A stretch of DNA of 36,563 bases, from NCBI GenBank assembly GCA_009779675.1, contig WRDS01000007.1, positions 1 through 36,563 of the forward strand, in the 5' to 3' direction. Made by a program: the position numbers and the translations under genes. Positions 26,427 through 35,318 of this stretch are shown piece after piece. The notes beneath the pieces are model-generated. The model had not been told where the DNA came from. It made no database searches and worked only from the letters and a program-made list of their open reading frames with translations. The stretch's first letter is position 1. Each line of letters opens with the position of its first letter. The DNA comes from Coriobacteriia bacterium (GTDB taxonomy: Bacteria; Actinomycetota; Coriobacteriia; Anaerosomatales; PHET01).

Positions 26427-27248
26427 ATGCCCTCGCTTGAGACCAGCCTGTACGAGCTGGGACGGCTTGACCGGCTCGGCGCGCAGGCAACCTTGATCCA
26501 CCGCATCGACCCGCGCATCAAGGTGCTCGTGACCTTTGTCTACCTTGTGTGCATCGTCTCGTTTGGCTGGCATGAGATTTTAAGGCTGCTCCCTTTCACA
26601 CTCTATCCGGTGGCGCTTGCCTCTGCTGCCGACCTTCCGGTTGGGTTCTTGCTCAAGCGGCTTGCGCAGGCAGCCCCGTTCGCACTTCTTGTAGGAGCGT
26701 TCAACCCCCTGCTTGCGCGAACGGTGGTCGGTTATCTCGGCAGCCTGGCAGTCACGAGCGGGATGCTTAGCTACGCCTCGATAATCCTGAAGTTCCTTCT
26801 ATGCACAAGCGCCGCACTCGTGCTGATCTCAACGACCGGCATGAGCGGCATCTGCGGGGCGCTGCGGGGCATGGGTGTCCCGGATGTCTTTGCGACGCAG
26901 CTGACGTTCCTTTACCGCTACATGTTCCTGCTCGCAGAAGAGGTGTTGCGGTTCTCACGTGCGAGAAGGCTGCGCTCCTTTGGCACGCGGGGCATGGGGC
27001 CCAAGGCCTACGCGAACATCCTCGGGCACCTACTGCTGCGCACGGTGGCACGCGCCCGCCGCATCTACGGGGCCATGCAATGCCGAGGATTCATCGGCAC
27101 CCTCATGCCCGCAGCTCGGCTGGATAGGCTGCGCGGGCCTGATGTCGCCTATGTGTTCGGGTGGTTGACGGCCTTTGCGCTTTTCAGGGTCTTTGATGTC
27201 GTGCTTATCTTAGGGGGCCTCGTCACCGGATTAGGAGCAGGCACGTGA
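26427..27248 (+). CDS. nikQ: Energy-coupling factor T component, nickel transport (NikQ/CbiQ family)
   Basis: This 273-residue integral membrane protein couples the ATPase to the S component. It has the family's hydrophobic helices, a RIDPRIK segment near the N-terminus and the cytoplasmic coupling helices with RARRLRSFGTRG and RARRIYGAMQCRGF, the Ala-Arg-Gly-like motifs. The ATG at 26427 lies 4 bases after the nikR stop. Its stop overlaps the nikO start (GTGA). The partner S component is the separately encoded NikMN. Cobalt is a possible alternative substrate, but context favours nickel. Confidence 0.92.
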   Translation: MPSLETSLYELGRLDRLGAQATLIHRIDPRIKVLVTFVYLVCIVSFGWHEILRLLPFTLYPVALASAADLPVGFLLKRLAQAAPFALLVGAFNPLLARTVVGYLGSLAVTSGMLSYASIILKFLLCTSAALVLISTTGMSGICGALRGMGVPDVFATQLTFLYRYMFLLAEEVLRFSRARRLRSFGTRGMGPKAYANILGHLLLRTVARARRIYGAMQCRGFIGTLMPAARLDRLRGPDVAYVFGWLTAFALFRVFDVVLILGGLVTGLGAGT

Positions 27249-28036
27249 GCCACCACATCATCGAACTTAAGGATGTAGGGTTCTCCTACCCTGATGGCAC
27301 CCATGCACTCTCAGGCATCTCGCTTCGCATACTGCACGGCGAGTCGGTCGCGGTGATCGGGGCGAACGGTGCCGGGAAGTCCACCCTGCTCATGCACTTG
27401 AACGGCCTCCACACCGCCAGCGAGGGCAGTGTGCGCATCGGAGACGCGCCGGTGGTCAAGTCGACTTTGGAGGACATCCGCAAGACGGTCGGCACGGTGT
27501 TCCAAGACCCGGACGATCAGCTCTTCATGCCCCTGGTCTCTGACGATGTCGCTTTTGGGCCGCTCAACCTTGGGCTCCCACCCGCAGAGGTCGAGCGGCG
27601 CGTTGACAGCGCACTTGCCGAGGTGGACGCACGCGGGCTCAAAGAGCGCTTCTCCCACCAGCTTTCCGGAGGGGAGAAACGTCGCGTTGCGATCGCGACC
27701 GTCCTCGCGATGCTGCCAAGCATCCTTGTGCTCGACGAGCCGTCAAGCGGCTTGGACCCAAAAGCCCGCCGCCGCCTGATCGAGCTGCTCAAAGGCTTTG
27801 AGCACACGAAGATCATCGCGACCCATGACCTCGACCTTGCCGCAGATGTGTGTGAACGCACCATTGTCCTAAGCCACGGCTCGGTGGCTGCCGACCGGCC
27901 GACCGCCGAGGTGTTTTGCGATACCGGTCTGCTCGAGCGCTGCGGCCTTGAGCCGCCCCTCGGCATGCAGGGTTGCCCCGTGTGCGCTACTGGGATCACG
28001 GGAGACAAGGGTGGGCGCGAAGATGACCCGGCGTGA
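27245..28036 (+). CDS. nikO: Energy-coupling factor ATPase, nickel transport (NikO/CbiO family)
   Basis: This 263-residue ABC ATPase powers nickel uptake with NikQ and NikMN. It has Walker A GANGAGKST, the Q-loop region VFQDPDDQLF, signature LSGGEKRRVAIA, Walker B ILVLDEPSSGLD and the switch histidine in IIATHDLDL. The GTG start overlaps the nikQ stop by 4 bases, and the end overlaps hypF by 14 bases, so all are probably translated from one mRNA. A C-terminal CxxC-like segment (GMQGCPVCATG) is present beyond the ATPase core. Confidence 0.95.
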   Translation: MSHHIIELKDVGFSYPDGTHALSGISLRILHGESVAVIGANGAGKSTLLMHLNGLHTASEGSVRIGDAPVVKSTLEDIRKTVGTVFQDPDDQLFMPLVSDDVAFGPLNLGLPPAEVERRVDSALAEVDARGLKERFSHQLSGGEKRRVAIATVLAMLPSILVLDEPSSGLDPKARRRLIELLKGFEHTKIIATHDLDLAADVCERTIVLSHGSVAADRPTAEVFCDTGLLERCGLEPPLGMQGCPVCATGITGDKGGREDDPA

Positions 28037-30740
28037 GATAGCGGGCGGCGGTGCGGGGGGCGATCATGGGCGCGACCGCGTGGGCGGCGGTGCGCCTGGC
28101 GACCCCACGCCTGGACGCGTGGGCGCACTGCGCCTGCACATCACCGGCATCGTGCAAGGCATCGGTTTTCGGCCGTTTGTCTACAACCTGGCTGTTGAGG
28201 CCGGCCTGACAGGGTGGGTGCTCAACGCCTCCGACGGGGTCCACTGCCATGTCGAAGGACCCTTTGAGGCAGCCAGGGACTTTCCGCAGCTGCTTGAGTC
28301 GAGAGCACCGGTGATGTCGGTGATCGAGCATATCTCTGCCGAGGAGGTCGCACCGCAAGGTTGCTCATGCTTTGAGATCCGGAAGTCCGTGCACGATGCT
28401 GACGCGGTGACGCTGGTCTCGCCTGACATCGCGACCTGTCCGGAATGCTCGGCAGAGCTATGGGACTCAGGCGGCCGCCGATGGCACTACCCCTTCATCA
28501 ACTGCACAAATTGCGGGCCACGCTTCACCATTATCGAGGACGTGCCCTACGACCGACCGATGACAACGATGCGGGGCTTTGAAATGTGCGCCGAGTGCGC
28601 CGCGGAGTACCGCGATCCGGGTAACCGCCGGTTTCATGCCCAGCCAAACGCGTGCTTTACCTGCGGGCCGCGCCTCTATCTGAACGCCGCCCCTCATGAT
28701 GCCACCGCCCCTAGCATCACGCCCTGTGGCCCCAATGCCGCCCCTCGCGACAACACCCCTTGCGACACCGCTGATTGGGGCTGGTCGCATGAGGCGGAGG
28801 CGGAGGCTGCCACGCAACCACACCGGGATCGAGAGGCCGAAAGGGAGCGCTCGGACGCGATCCTGTCGGATGCGGCGGCCAGACTCGCTCAAGGGCAGGT
28901 GCTTGCCATCAAAGGGCTTGGCGGCTTCCACCTCGCTTGCGCCGCAACATCTGAGGGCGCGGTCGCGCAACTGCGCAGTCGCAAACACCGATGGGGGAAG
29001 CCACTCGCCATCATGGTGCAAGACGTGTCAGCCGCTCACGCATATTGTGATGTGTCCGCGGCAGAGGAATCGCTGCTTGCCGGAACGACCCGCCCCATCG
29101 TGCTGCTCATGCGCTCAAGCGACGGGTTTGCCCCTGCCCCCGGCGCACCCGCCCCGCTTGCAGAAACTGTCGGCGGCGGCCTTGCCGAGATCGGCATAAT
29201 GCTGCCTTACACCCCGCTCCACCACCTGCTGCTCTCACTTGTGCAGCAGCCGCTTGTGATGACCAGCGGCAACATCTCAGACGAGCCGATCTGCATAGAC
29301 AACGCCGAGGCACTGAAGCGGCTTAGCAAGATAGCCGACGCGTTCCTGATGCATGACCGCAAGATATATAGTCGATACGATGACAGCGTCGTGCGGGTTG
29401 TCGGCGGGACTGCCGAGCCCGTAAGGCGGGCGCGCGGGTATGCCCCGTACCCGCTGCCGGTGCCCTTGCCAGCACCGGCACCCTTGCCAGCACCCCGCGG
29501 AAAGAGTGTGGCGGGCAGCGCCGAAGACAGCACTGAGACCGGCTTTGAAAGCGACACAGCAAGCAGCACAGAAGGCGAAGCTGCGAGCATTACCCCCATC
29601 TTAGGCGTGGGCCCGGAACAGAAAAACACATTCACCCTGCTCACTGGCGAGCATGCATTCGTCTCCCAACACATTGGAGACCTCGAGAACGCCGAGACCA
29701 TGGCCGCTTTTGAGGAGACGCTTGCCGTCTACGAGCGTCTGTTCCGCGTCAAGCCGACACTTGTGGCCCATGACCTGCATCCAGAGTACCTCTCGAGCAA
29801 ATGGGCCCTGGGCTCTGGGCTGCCGACCCTCGGCGTGCAGCACCATCATGCGCACATCGCCAGCGTGACCGCCGAACACAACGTCAGCGAGCGCGTGGTG
29901 GGCATCGCATTTGACGGGACCGGATACGGGATCGACGGACACATCTGGGGCGGCGAAGTGCTTTTGGCCGACTGGAGCAGCTTCGAGCGCTTTGCCCACC
30001 TGCGATACGTGCCGATGCCAGGTGGGGCATCAGCGATCCGCCGTCCCGCACGCATGGCGATAGGAACCCTGATCGGACTAGGACTGCTTAGCCATCCGGG
30101 CGCAGGGTCTTTGCGCGACCGTCTTGCGTCCGGTGAGGAGCGTACGTTGAGGACGATGGTCGAGCGCTCGGTGAACTCGCCACTCACAAGTTCGGTCGGT
30201 CGGCTCTTTGACACAGTAGCCGCACTTACAGGGATAGCCGATGACGCAGCTTTTGAAGGCCAGGCAGCGATGCTCCTTGAGGCGGCTGCCAGCAGAACCG
30301 CCATCAGCGAGATCGCCAACAGCGTTGCCGACGGTGCCACCGCCGACGGCATTCCCGACGGTGCCTACAGGTTCGGCCTCCTTGGGTCGACGATTGACCC
30401 TACGCCCGTTATCGCGGCTGTTTTGGACGATGTCGCTTCCGGAGCCGATGCCTCGGTCATCTCTGCACGCTTCCATCATGCGGTCGTGAAATGCGTGGTC
30501 GATGTCGCGCTCAAGGCATCTCTGGCCGCCGAGACAAAGCTCGTTGCCCTGGGCGGCGGAGTGTTCATGAACCGCATCATTTTAGGGGGTTCAGCAGCAG
30601 CTCTTAAGAAAGCAGGGCTCACACCACTCACCCATGTGAACTTACCGGCCAACGATGGAGCAATCTCTTACGGACAAGCCATCATCGCCCAAGCGCTCGG
30701 CACGCGATATGATTGCACACACGAGCAGCCAGATCCCTAA
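28023..30740 (+). CDS. hypF: [NiFe]-hydrogenase maturation carbamoyltransferase HypF
   Basis: HypF makes the thiocarboxamide on HypE from carbamoyl phosphate, the source of the cyanide ligands. From the ATG at 28023 it is 905 residues, longer than the usual 750 or so. In order: a Gly-rich start (1-32), acylphosphatase domain (VQGIGFRPFVY), two pairs of zinc-finger cysteines (CPEC/CTNCGPRF and CAEC/CFTCGP), YrdC-like domain (KGLGGFHLACAA, KRPxG-like), and the Kae1-like domain with HHAHIASV (near 607) and GTGYGIDGHIWGGE. Two low-complexity inserts explain the extra length: about residues 219-279 and about 475-525, the latter Pro/Ala- then Ser/Glu-rich. All catalytic motifs seem intact. A downstream GTG at 28118 is a less likely start. 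Confidence 0.94.
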   Translation: MTRREIAGGGAGGDHGRDRVGGGAPGDPTPGRVGALRLHITGIVQGIGFRPFVYNLAVEAGLTGWVLNASDGVHCHVEGPFEAARDFPQLLESRAPVMSVIEHISAEEVAPQGCSCFEIRKSVHDADAVTLVSPDIATCPECSAELWDSGGRRWHYPFINCTNCGPRFTIIEDVPYDRPMTTMRGFEMCAECAAEYRDPGNRRFHAQPNACFTCGPRLYLNAAPHDATAPSITPCGPNAAPRDNTPCDTADWGWSHEAEAEAATQPHRDREAERERSDAILSDAAARLAQGQVLAIKGLGGFHLACAATSEGAVAQLRSRKHRWGKPLAIMVQDVSAAHAYCDVSAAEESLLAGTTRPIVLLMRSSDGFAPAPGAPAPLAETVGGGLAEIGIMLPYTPLHHLLLSLVQQPLVMTSGNISDEPICIDNAEALKRLSKIADAFLMHDRKIYSRYDDSVVRVVGGTAEPVRRARGYAPYPLPVPLPAPAPLPAPRGKSVAGSAEDSTETGFESDTASSTEGEAASITPILGVGPEQKNTFTLLTGEHAFVSQHIGDLENAETMAAFEETLAVYERLFRVKPTLVAHDLHPEYLSSKWALGSGLPTLGVQHHHAHIASVTAEHNVSERVVGIAFDGTGYGIDGHIWGGEVLLADWSSFERFAHLRYVPMPGGASAIRRPARMAIGTLIGLGLLSHPGAGSLRDRLASGEERTLRTMVERSVNSPLTSSVGRLFDTVAALTGIADDAAFEGQAAMLLEAAASRTAISEIANSVADGATADGIPDGAYRFGLLGSTIDPTPVIAAVLDDVASGADASVISARFHHAVVKCVVDVALKASLAAETKLVALGGGVFMNRIILGGSAAALKKAGLTPLTHVNLPANDGAISYGQAIIAQALGTRYDCTHEQPDP

Positions 30741-30760
30741 ATAAGAGACGGGAACAGAAA

Positions 30761-31006
30761 ATGTGTCTTGCCATTCCGGCGCAAGTTATTTCGTTGGAAC
30801 CGAATAACATGGCAGCAGTTGACATCATGGGTGTCACCCGCGTGATATCACTCGACTTGGTGCCCGACGCAAAGAAGGACGACTTCGTGCTCGTGCATGC
30901 CGGCTTTGCCCTACAGGTCATCGACGAGGGAACAGCGGCCGAGACGCTTGACCTGCTCAAAGACCTCCCGATTTTTAGCGACCCCGCCCCTGCTGAGAAA
31001 GCCTAG
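30761..31006 (+). CDS. hypC: Hydrogenase maturation chaperone HypC
   Basis: HypC with HypD holds the Fe(CN)2CO unit and delivers it to the hydrogenase large subunit. The start at 30761 gives MCLAIPAQV, with the essential Cys at position 2; an in-frame codon 48 bases upstream is rejected because it would bury that Cys. The 81-residue protein has VDIMGV and the VLVHAGFALQ signature. It lies 20 bases after hypF and 5 bases before hypD. Confidence 0.96.
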   Translation: MCLAIPAQVISLEPNNMAAVDIMGVTRVISLDLVPDAKKDDFVLVHAGFALQVIDEGTAAETLDLLKDLPIFSDPAPAEKA

Positions 31007-31011
31007 CCGCT

Positions 31012-32124
31012 ATGGATCTTCCGGCGTTCCGCGACCCTAAAGTCGCCCGCAGGCTTATCGATGCCATCCATAGCACATTCCCCGGACACCCGATAAAGAT
31101 CATGGAGGTCTGCGGCACCCACACCGTCTCAATCGCAAAAAGCGGCTTGCGCACCGTCATGCCCGAGTGGGTCACCCTGCTCTCAGGCCCAGGGTGCCCT
31201 GTGTGCGTCACTGCAAACCGCGACATTGATACCGCTATTGCACTGGGCAGGCTTGACGGGATCACCCTCACCACTTTTGGCGACATGATGAAGGTGCCTG
31301 GCAGCAGCTCATCGCTCAGCGCCGAAAAGGCCGACGGTCGCGATATCCGCATTGTGTATTCACCCCTTGACGCCCTTGATCTCGCTCAAAAAGACCCGTC
31401 GCGTGAGGTGGTATTCATAGCTGTCGGTTTTGAGACCACCGCCCCCCTTATCGCTGCCGCCCTGATCCGGGCCCATGACAGCGGCATCAGCAATTTCTCT
31501 GTCTTCTGTGCCCACAAGACAGTGCCTGGTGCGCTTGACGCACTCGTAAACGACCCGGATGTCGAGGTAGATGCCTTCATGCTCCCTGGCCATGTCTCGA
31601 CGATCATAGGTCTCAGCCCTTACCAGTTCCTTGCAGATACCTATCGTACTTCCGGGGTTATTGCCGGGTTTGAGCCAGTGGACATACTGCAGGCTATCTG
31701 GATGCTTGTATCCCAACTTGAGCAGGGTCGCGCAGAGATCGAGATCGCGTACCGCCGGGGTGCCAACGCAGACGGTAACGAGCACGCCCGCAAGCTCATG
31801 GAACGCGCCTTTGAGCCTGCGGATGCCGAATGGAGAGGCATCGGCGTGATACCGGGCTCCGGGCTCAATATCTCCCAGGAGTTTTCCGCGCTTGACGCAA
31901 CCAAGCGTTTTACCGTGAGCGTCCCTCGGCCACGGGAGGTCAAAGGCTGCCAGTGCGGTGACGTGCTACGCGGTATTGTGCTCCCCTTTGAGTGCAGGCT
32001 TTTCTCAAAGGCATGCACTCCTGAGCACCCCGTCGGCCCGTGTATGGTCTCCAGCGAGGGAAGCTGCGCGGCCTATTACCGATACACCGATCTTGGAAAG
32101 ACCGGAGGCGCAGATGCACGCTGA
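31012..32124 (+). CDS. hypD: Hydrogenase maturation factor HypD
   Basis: HypD is the [4Fe-4S] scaffold on which Fe(CN)2CO is assembled with HypC. The 370-residue protein shows MEVCGTHT, SGPGCPVC, TTFGDMMKVPG, AVGFETTAP and the C-terminal cluster cysteines in the CRLFSKAC and GPCMVSSEGSCAAYY segments. Length and motifs are normal. The start follows hypC by 5 bases and the end overlaps hypE by 11 bases. Confidence 0.97.
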   Translation: MDLPAFRDPKVARRLIDAIHSTFPGHPIKIMEVCGTHTVSIAKSGLRTVMPEWVTLLSGPGCPVCVTANRDIDTAIALGRLDGITLTTFGDMMKVPGSSSSLSAEKADGRDIRIVYSPLDALDLAQKDPSREVVFIAVGFETTAPLIAAALIRAHDSGISNFSVFCAHKTVPGALDALVNDPDVEVDAFMLPGHVSTIIGLSPYQFLADTYRTSGVIAGFEPVDILQAIWMLVSQLEQGRAEIEIAYRRGANADGNEHARKLMERAFEPADAEWRGIGVIPGSGLNISQEFSALDATKRFTVSVPRPREVKGCQCGDVLRGIVLPFECRLFSKACTPEHPVGPCMVSSEGSCAAYYRYTDLGKTGGADAR

Positions 32125-33124
32125 AAAAATCATGCTCGCCCACGGCTCAGGCGGAACCCTCATGCGCGCGCTCGTCGAGGACGTGTTCGTCGCGGGGCTT
32201 TCCGAAGAGGCGCTCTCGCGTTTGGACGATGCCGCATCGCTTACCATCCCCGGCAGCCGCATCGCGTTCTCGACCGACACCTATGTCGTGACCCCGCATT
32301 TTTTCCCAGGGGGCGACATCGGCAGGCTCGCGGTATGCGGAACCGTGAACGACGTCGCCACCAGCGGTGCCCGCCCGCTTTACCTTTCGATGGCAGTCAT
32401 CCTCGAGGAGGGGATGGCCATCCAAGACCTGCACCGGATCCTTGAGTCGATGCGCGCCGCCGCACGCGAAGCAAACGTCCACATCGTTACGGGCGACACC
32501 AAGGTCGTTGAGCGCGGCCACGGCGACGGGATCTACATCAATACCGCCGGCATCGGCGTTTTGAGGCCCGGCACCGACCTTTCGGGCTCCTACGCCCGCG
32601 AAGGTGATGTCGTCTTGCTCTCCGGCACGCTCGGCGACCATGGCATCACCATCATCTCCTGCCGAGAAGGACTCGGCTTTGAGGCCGACATCTCCTCAGA
32701 TGCCGCCCCGCTTGCCGAGATGTGCGCAGCGGTGCTTGAGGCCGCACCTGACACACGCTGCTTCCGCGACCCCACGCGAGGCGGCCTTGCAAGCGCGCTC
32801 AATGAGATCGCAACAGCATCGAATGTGCCGATCACCGTAAAAGAGGCGGATGTCCCGGTAAAGCCACAGGTAAAAGGCGCTTCCGAGATGCTCGGCTATG
32901 ATGTTTTCCAGGTCGCGAACGAGGGGAAGATGGCTGCGATCGTGCCCGAGGAGCAAGCCGAGGCCGCCCTTGCGGCGATGAGGGGCGCGCCGTACGGCTC
33001 GGATGCTGCCATCATCGGTCGTGTCGCCGGGAACATGCCCGGGCGCGTTTATGTGGAGACGGCTTTTGGGGCCACCCGGATCATGGACATGCTCGTAGGC
33101 GAGCAGCTGCCAAGGATCTGCTAG
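32114..33124 (+). CDS. hypE: Hydrogenase maturation dehydratase HypE
   Basis: HypE dehydrates the thiocarboxamide placed on its C-terminal Cys by HypF, giving the thiocyanate that supplies cyanide. The ATG at 32114, with GGAGGCG about 3 bases upstream, gives 336 residues and the usual HGSGG opening; longer upstream readings overlap hypD and are rejected. The PurM-like fold motifs (DTYVVTPHFFPGGDIG, GDTKVVERG, DPTRGGLA) and the required C-terminal PRIC are present, so it should be active. It is the last gene of the nik-hyp run; hypA and hypB are not in the window. Confidence 0.97.
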   Translation: MHAEKIMLAHGSGGTLMRALVEDVFVAGLSEEALSRLDDAASLTIPGSRIAFSTDTYVVTPHFFPGGDIGRLAVCGTVNDVATSGARPLYLSMAVILEEGMAIQDLHRILESMRAAAREANVHIVTGDTKVVERGHGDGIYINTAGIGVLRPGTDLSGSYAREGDVVLLSGTLGDHGITIISCREGLGFEADISSDAAPLAEMCAAVLEAAPDTRCFRDPTRGGLASALNEIATASNVPITVKEADVPVKPQVKGASEMLGYDVFQVANEGKMAAIVPEEQAEAALAAMRGAPYGSDAAIIGRVAGNMPGRVYVETAFGATRIMDMLVGEQLPRIC

Positions 33125-33455
33125 GTCTACAGAATCCCACTGCGCCAACAAGCCCTGGCCAGCAAGGCTCTAAATGGTAGCCTCTGGCCTGCAATTTTGC
33201 GAGCTGTTCTTTCGGTTTGTGAGGCGCTTCCTCAGCATCATGCCAGCCCACATCAGCAAAATTTGCAAGGCACCTTTCCGAGCAGAAACCGCAATGGCTC
33301 AAACCGCATGCATCAAAAAGGCTGTCACGCTTGCAGATTTTTGAATCAGTTTTTGAGCCGCTCTGCGTTTGACGTATGGTCAAATGCGCCTTTCGGTTAT
33401 GCTTTTCTCCTGGCGTGACCGATGACTCACACATGAGCCGCACGAAAGGGCACCT
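33125..33455 (+). other. Intergenic region before pgi with an operator-like palindrome
   Basis: No gene is supported in this gap of about 330 bases. TTTGAC (33368-33373) and GTCAAA (33379-33384) form a 6-bp inverted repeat around a 5-base centre, flanked by GCG and TGCGC. A weak promoter-like pair TTGAGC and TATGGT overlaps it. It may be an operator controlling pgi. Confidence 0.4.
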
Positions 33456-35318
33456 ATGACAGCACTTGAGCACCTCGCCCGAACAGATGCGATAGCACGG
33501 CTCGTGAGGCGCGACCCGACGCTTTGCTCGGTGATCGCCGAGGAGAGAGAGCGCATCAAGAGCCGCCTCGGCTGGGTGGGGCTCGCGACCAAGACCGCTG
33601 CCAACGTCCCATTTGGCGTTTTGGCGCAAGCCACAAGCCTTGCCGAGCAGGCCGCAACCGAGGGCGTGACCGATGTCGTATTACTTGGGATGGGCGGCTC
33701 AAGCCTCGCCGCACTTGCGATCTCGGCAGTAGTAGGCGCTGACAGCACCGATGGGTGGCGCAACACCGGCGACGACAACGGTGGCGGCGGCAACACCGGC
33801 GACAATACTAGAGATAACGGCGGCACCGATGACAGCATGCGCCGCCCGCACCCGCGCATGCACGTCCTTGACACCGTTGCGCCTACCACCGTCACGCAAG
33901 TGCTTGCAAAGACGATGGCCGCAAACACCTTGCACCTTGTGGCAAGCAAGTCCGGGAGCACGGTCGAGCCGAACGCGCTCTACTCCATCTTCCGCGAGCG
34001 GGCGGTAAAGGAGCTTGGCTCCGACCGCGCCGGCCAACAGTTCGTCGCTTTGACCGACAAGGGCAGCCCACTTGAGGCGCTCGCGCACAAAGACGATTTC
34101 TACAAGGTCATCCTCACGCCAGCGGACGTGGGGGGAAGGTTTGCGGCTCTTACAGCCTTTGGGCTGGTTCCCGCCGCGCTCGCCGGGGCTGATATAGCAC
34201 GCTTGACGCAGCGCGCAGCAGCAGCCGAGGCGCTCTGCTCTCAGCCTGAGCCGATCGCCGACAACCCTGCTGCCGCTTTAGCGGCCTTCATGCTTGACGC
34301 GTACGCTTCAGCCGCCGACAAGCTCACGATCATCACGCCACATGGGCTTACCGCCATCGGGCTTTGGATCGAGCAGCTTGTGGCGGAGTCGCTCGGCAAG
34401 AGCGGCATCGGCATCGTGCCCGTCTTTGAGATTGCCGATCAGCCCCGCCTGCACGGGCCCGACCGTGCGATAGTCGCCGTGCGCTTGGCGGGCGGCGCGG
34501 TCGCGGATAGCGCGGGCGCGACACCGGCAGCAGCAGACGACCCGGCACCGGCGGCAGCAGACAGCGCGGCGACACCGACAGCACCGGCGGCAGCCGAGGA
34601 CACCCGCATCCCCAAGCTCGAGATCATCTTACGTGACCCCTATGACATTGCGGCCGAGTTCGTGCGCTGGGAGTACGCGGTCGCGCTTGCTGGATCTGTG
34701 CTCGGGGTGAACCCGTTCGATGAGCCAAGTGTTGCGGCTGCCAAAGATGCGGCATCTGCGATCCTGGACGGTTCGGCAGCCCCGCCGACCCCACAGCCAA
34801 CAGGATCCTCCGGCTGGCCAGCCGTCTCAATAACCCCCCTGGGCGGATTGCAGCTTGAACCGCAATCCTCACGCAGCCTCACGCCCGCGCTCTCCTGCAT
34901 GCTCGCCACGCTTAGACCCGGCGACTACCTCTCCCTGCTCGCCTTCCTGCCAAACGATCCCGACCTGCTTGCGCCACTCGGTGAGGCTGCCCGAGCTGCT
35001 GCTGATGCGACCGGACATGCAGTCTGCTTTGGGCTGGGGCCACGCTACCTGCATTCGACCGGCCAGCTCCACAAGGGCGGGCCTCCCACAGGAGCCTTTG
35101 TGCTCGTCACCGCGCAGGACACCATGGATCTGCCCGTGCCCGGTAAGCCCTGGAGCCTGCAAGACCTCCACCGCAGCCAAGCCGAAGGCGACCTCATCGC
35201 GTTGGCCAAGCTGGACAGAAGGGTACTTTGGGTCGACTTGGCAAACACATCAGATGCCTCCATCAGGGCTTTAGCACAGGCGCTCTCGGACGCGGCAAAA
35301 AAGATGCCTCTCAGCTGA
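33456..35318 (+). CDS. pgi: Glucose-6-phosphate isomerase family protein
   Basis: The product interconverts glucose-6-phosphate and fructose-6-phosphate if it acts as the family does. The 620-residue protein has two sugar-isomerase (SIS) domains with VVLLGMGGSSLAALA, ASKSGSTVEPN, FVALTDKGSPLEALA and GGRFAALTAFGLVPAAL, and a C-terminal region with LPVPGKPWSLQDLHRSQAEGD as in the Pgi part of actinobacterial transaldolase-Pgi fusions. Two low-complexity inserts lie in loops: about residues 95-131 (Gly/Asn/Asp-rich) and about 346-383 (Ala/Pro/Asp-rich). AAAGGG lies about 5 bases before the ATG. Its stop lies in the palindrome TCAGCTGA shared with the convergent gene. A bifunctional role cannot be excluded. 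Confidence 0.88.
   Translation: MTALEHLARTDAIARLVRRDPTLCSVIAEERERIKSRLGWVGLATKTAANVPFGVLAQATSLAEQAATEGVTDVVLLGMGGSSLAALAISAVVGADSTDGWRNTGDDNGGGGNTGDNTRDNGGTDDSMRRPHPRMHVLDTVAPTTVTQVLAKTMAANTLHLVASKSGSTVEPNALYSIFRERAVKELGSDRAGQQFVALTDKGSPLEALAHKDDFYKVILTPADVGGRFAALTAFGLVPAALAGADIARLTQRAAAAEALCSQPEPIADNPAAALAAFMLDAYASAADKLTIITPHGLTAIGLWIEQLVAESLGKSGIGIVPVFEIADQPRLHGPDRAIVAVRLAGGAVADSAGATPAAADDPAPAAADSAATPTAPAAAEDTRIPKLEIILRDPYDIAAEFVRWEYAVALAGSVLGVNPFDEPSVAAAKDAASAILDGSAAPPTPQPTGSSGWPAVSITPLGGLQLEPQSSRSLTPALSCMLATLRPGDYLSLLAFLPNDPDLLAPLGEAARAAADATGHAVCFGLGPRYLHSTGQLHKGGPPTGAFVLVTAQDTMDLPVPGKPWSLQDLHRSQAEGDLIALAKLDRRVLWVDLANTSDASIRALAQALSDAAKKMPLS

Noticed and set aside
27948-28022. Longer hypF start inside nikO
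   Set aside because: It would overlap the ATPase coding region by about 90 bases without a ribosome site; the 28023 ATG fits operon spacing.
31958-32113. Longer hypE start inside hypD
   Set aside because: The encoded residues are a shadow of the conserved HypD cysteine region; family members start at the HGSGG region.
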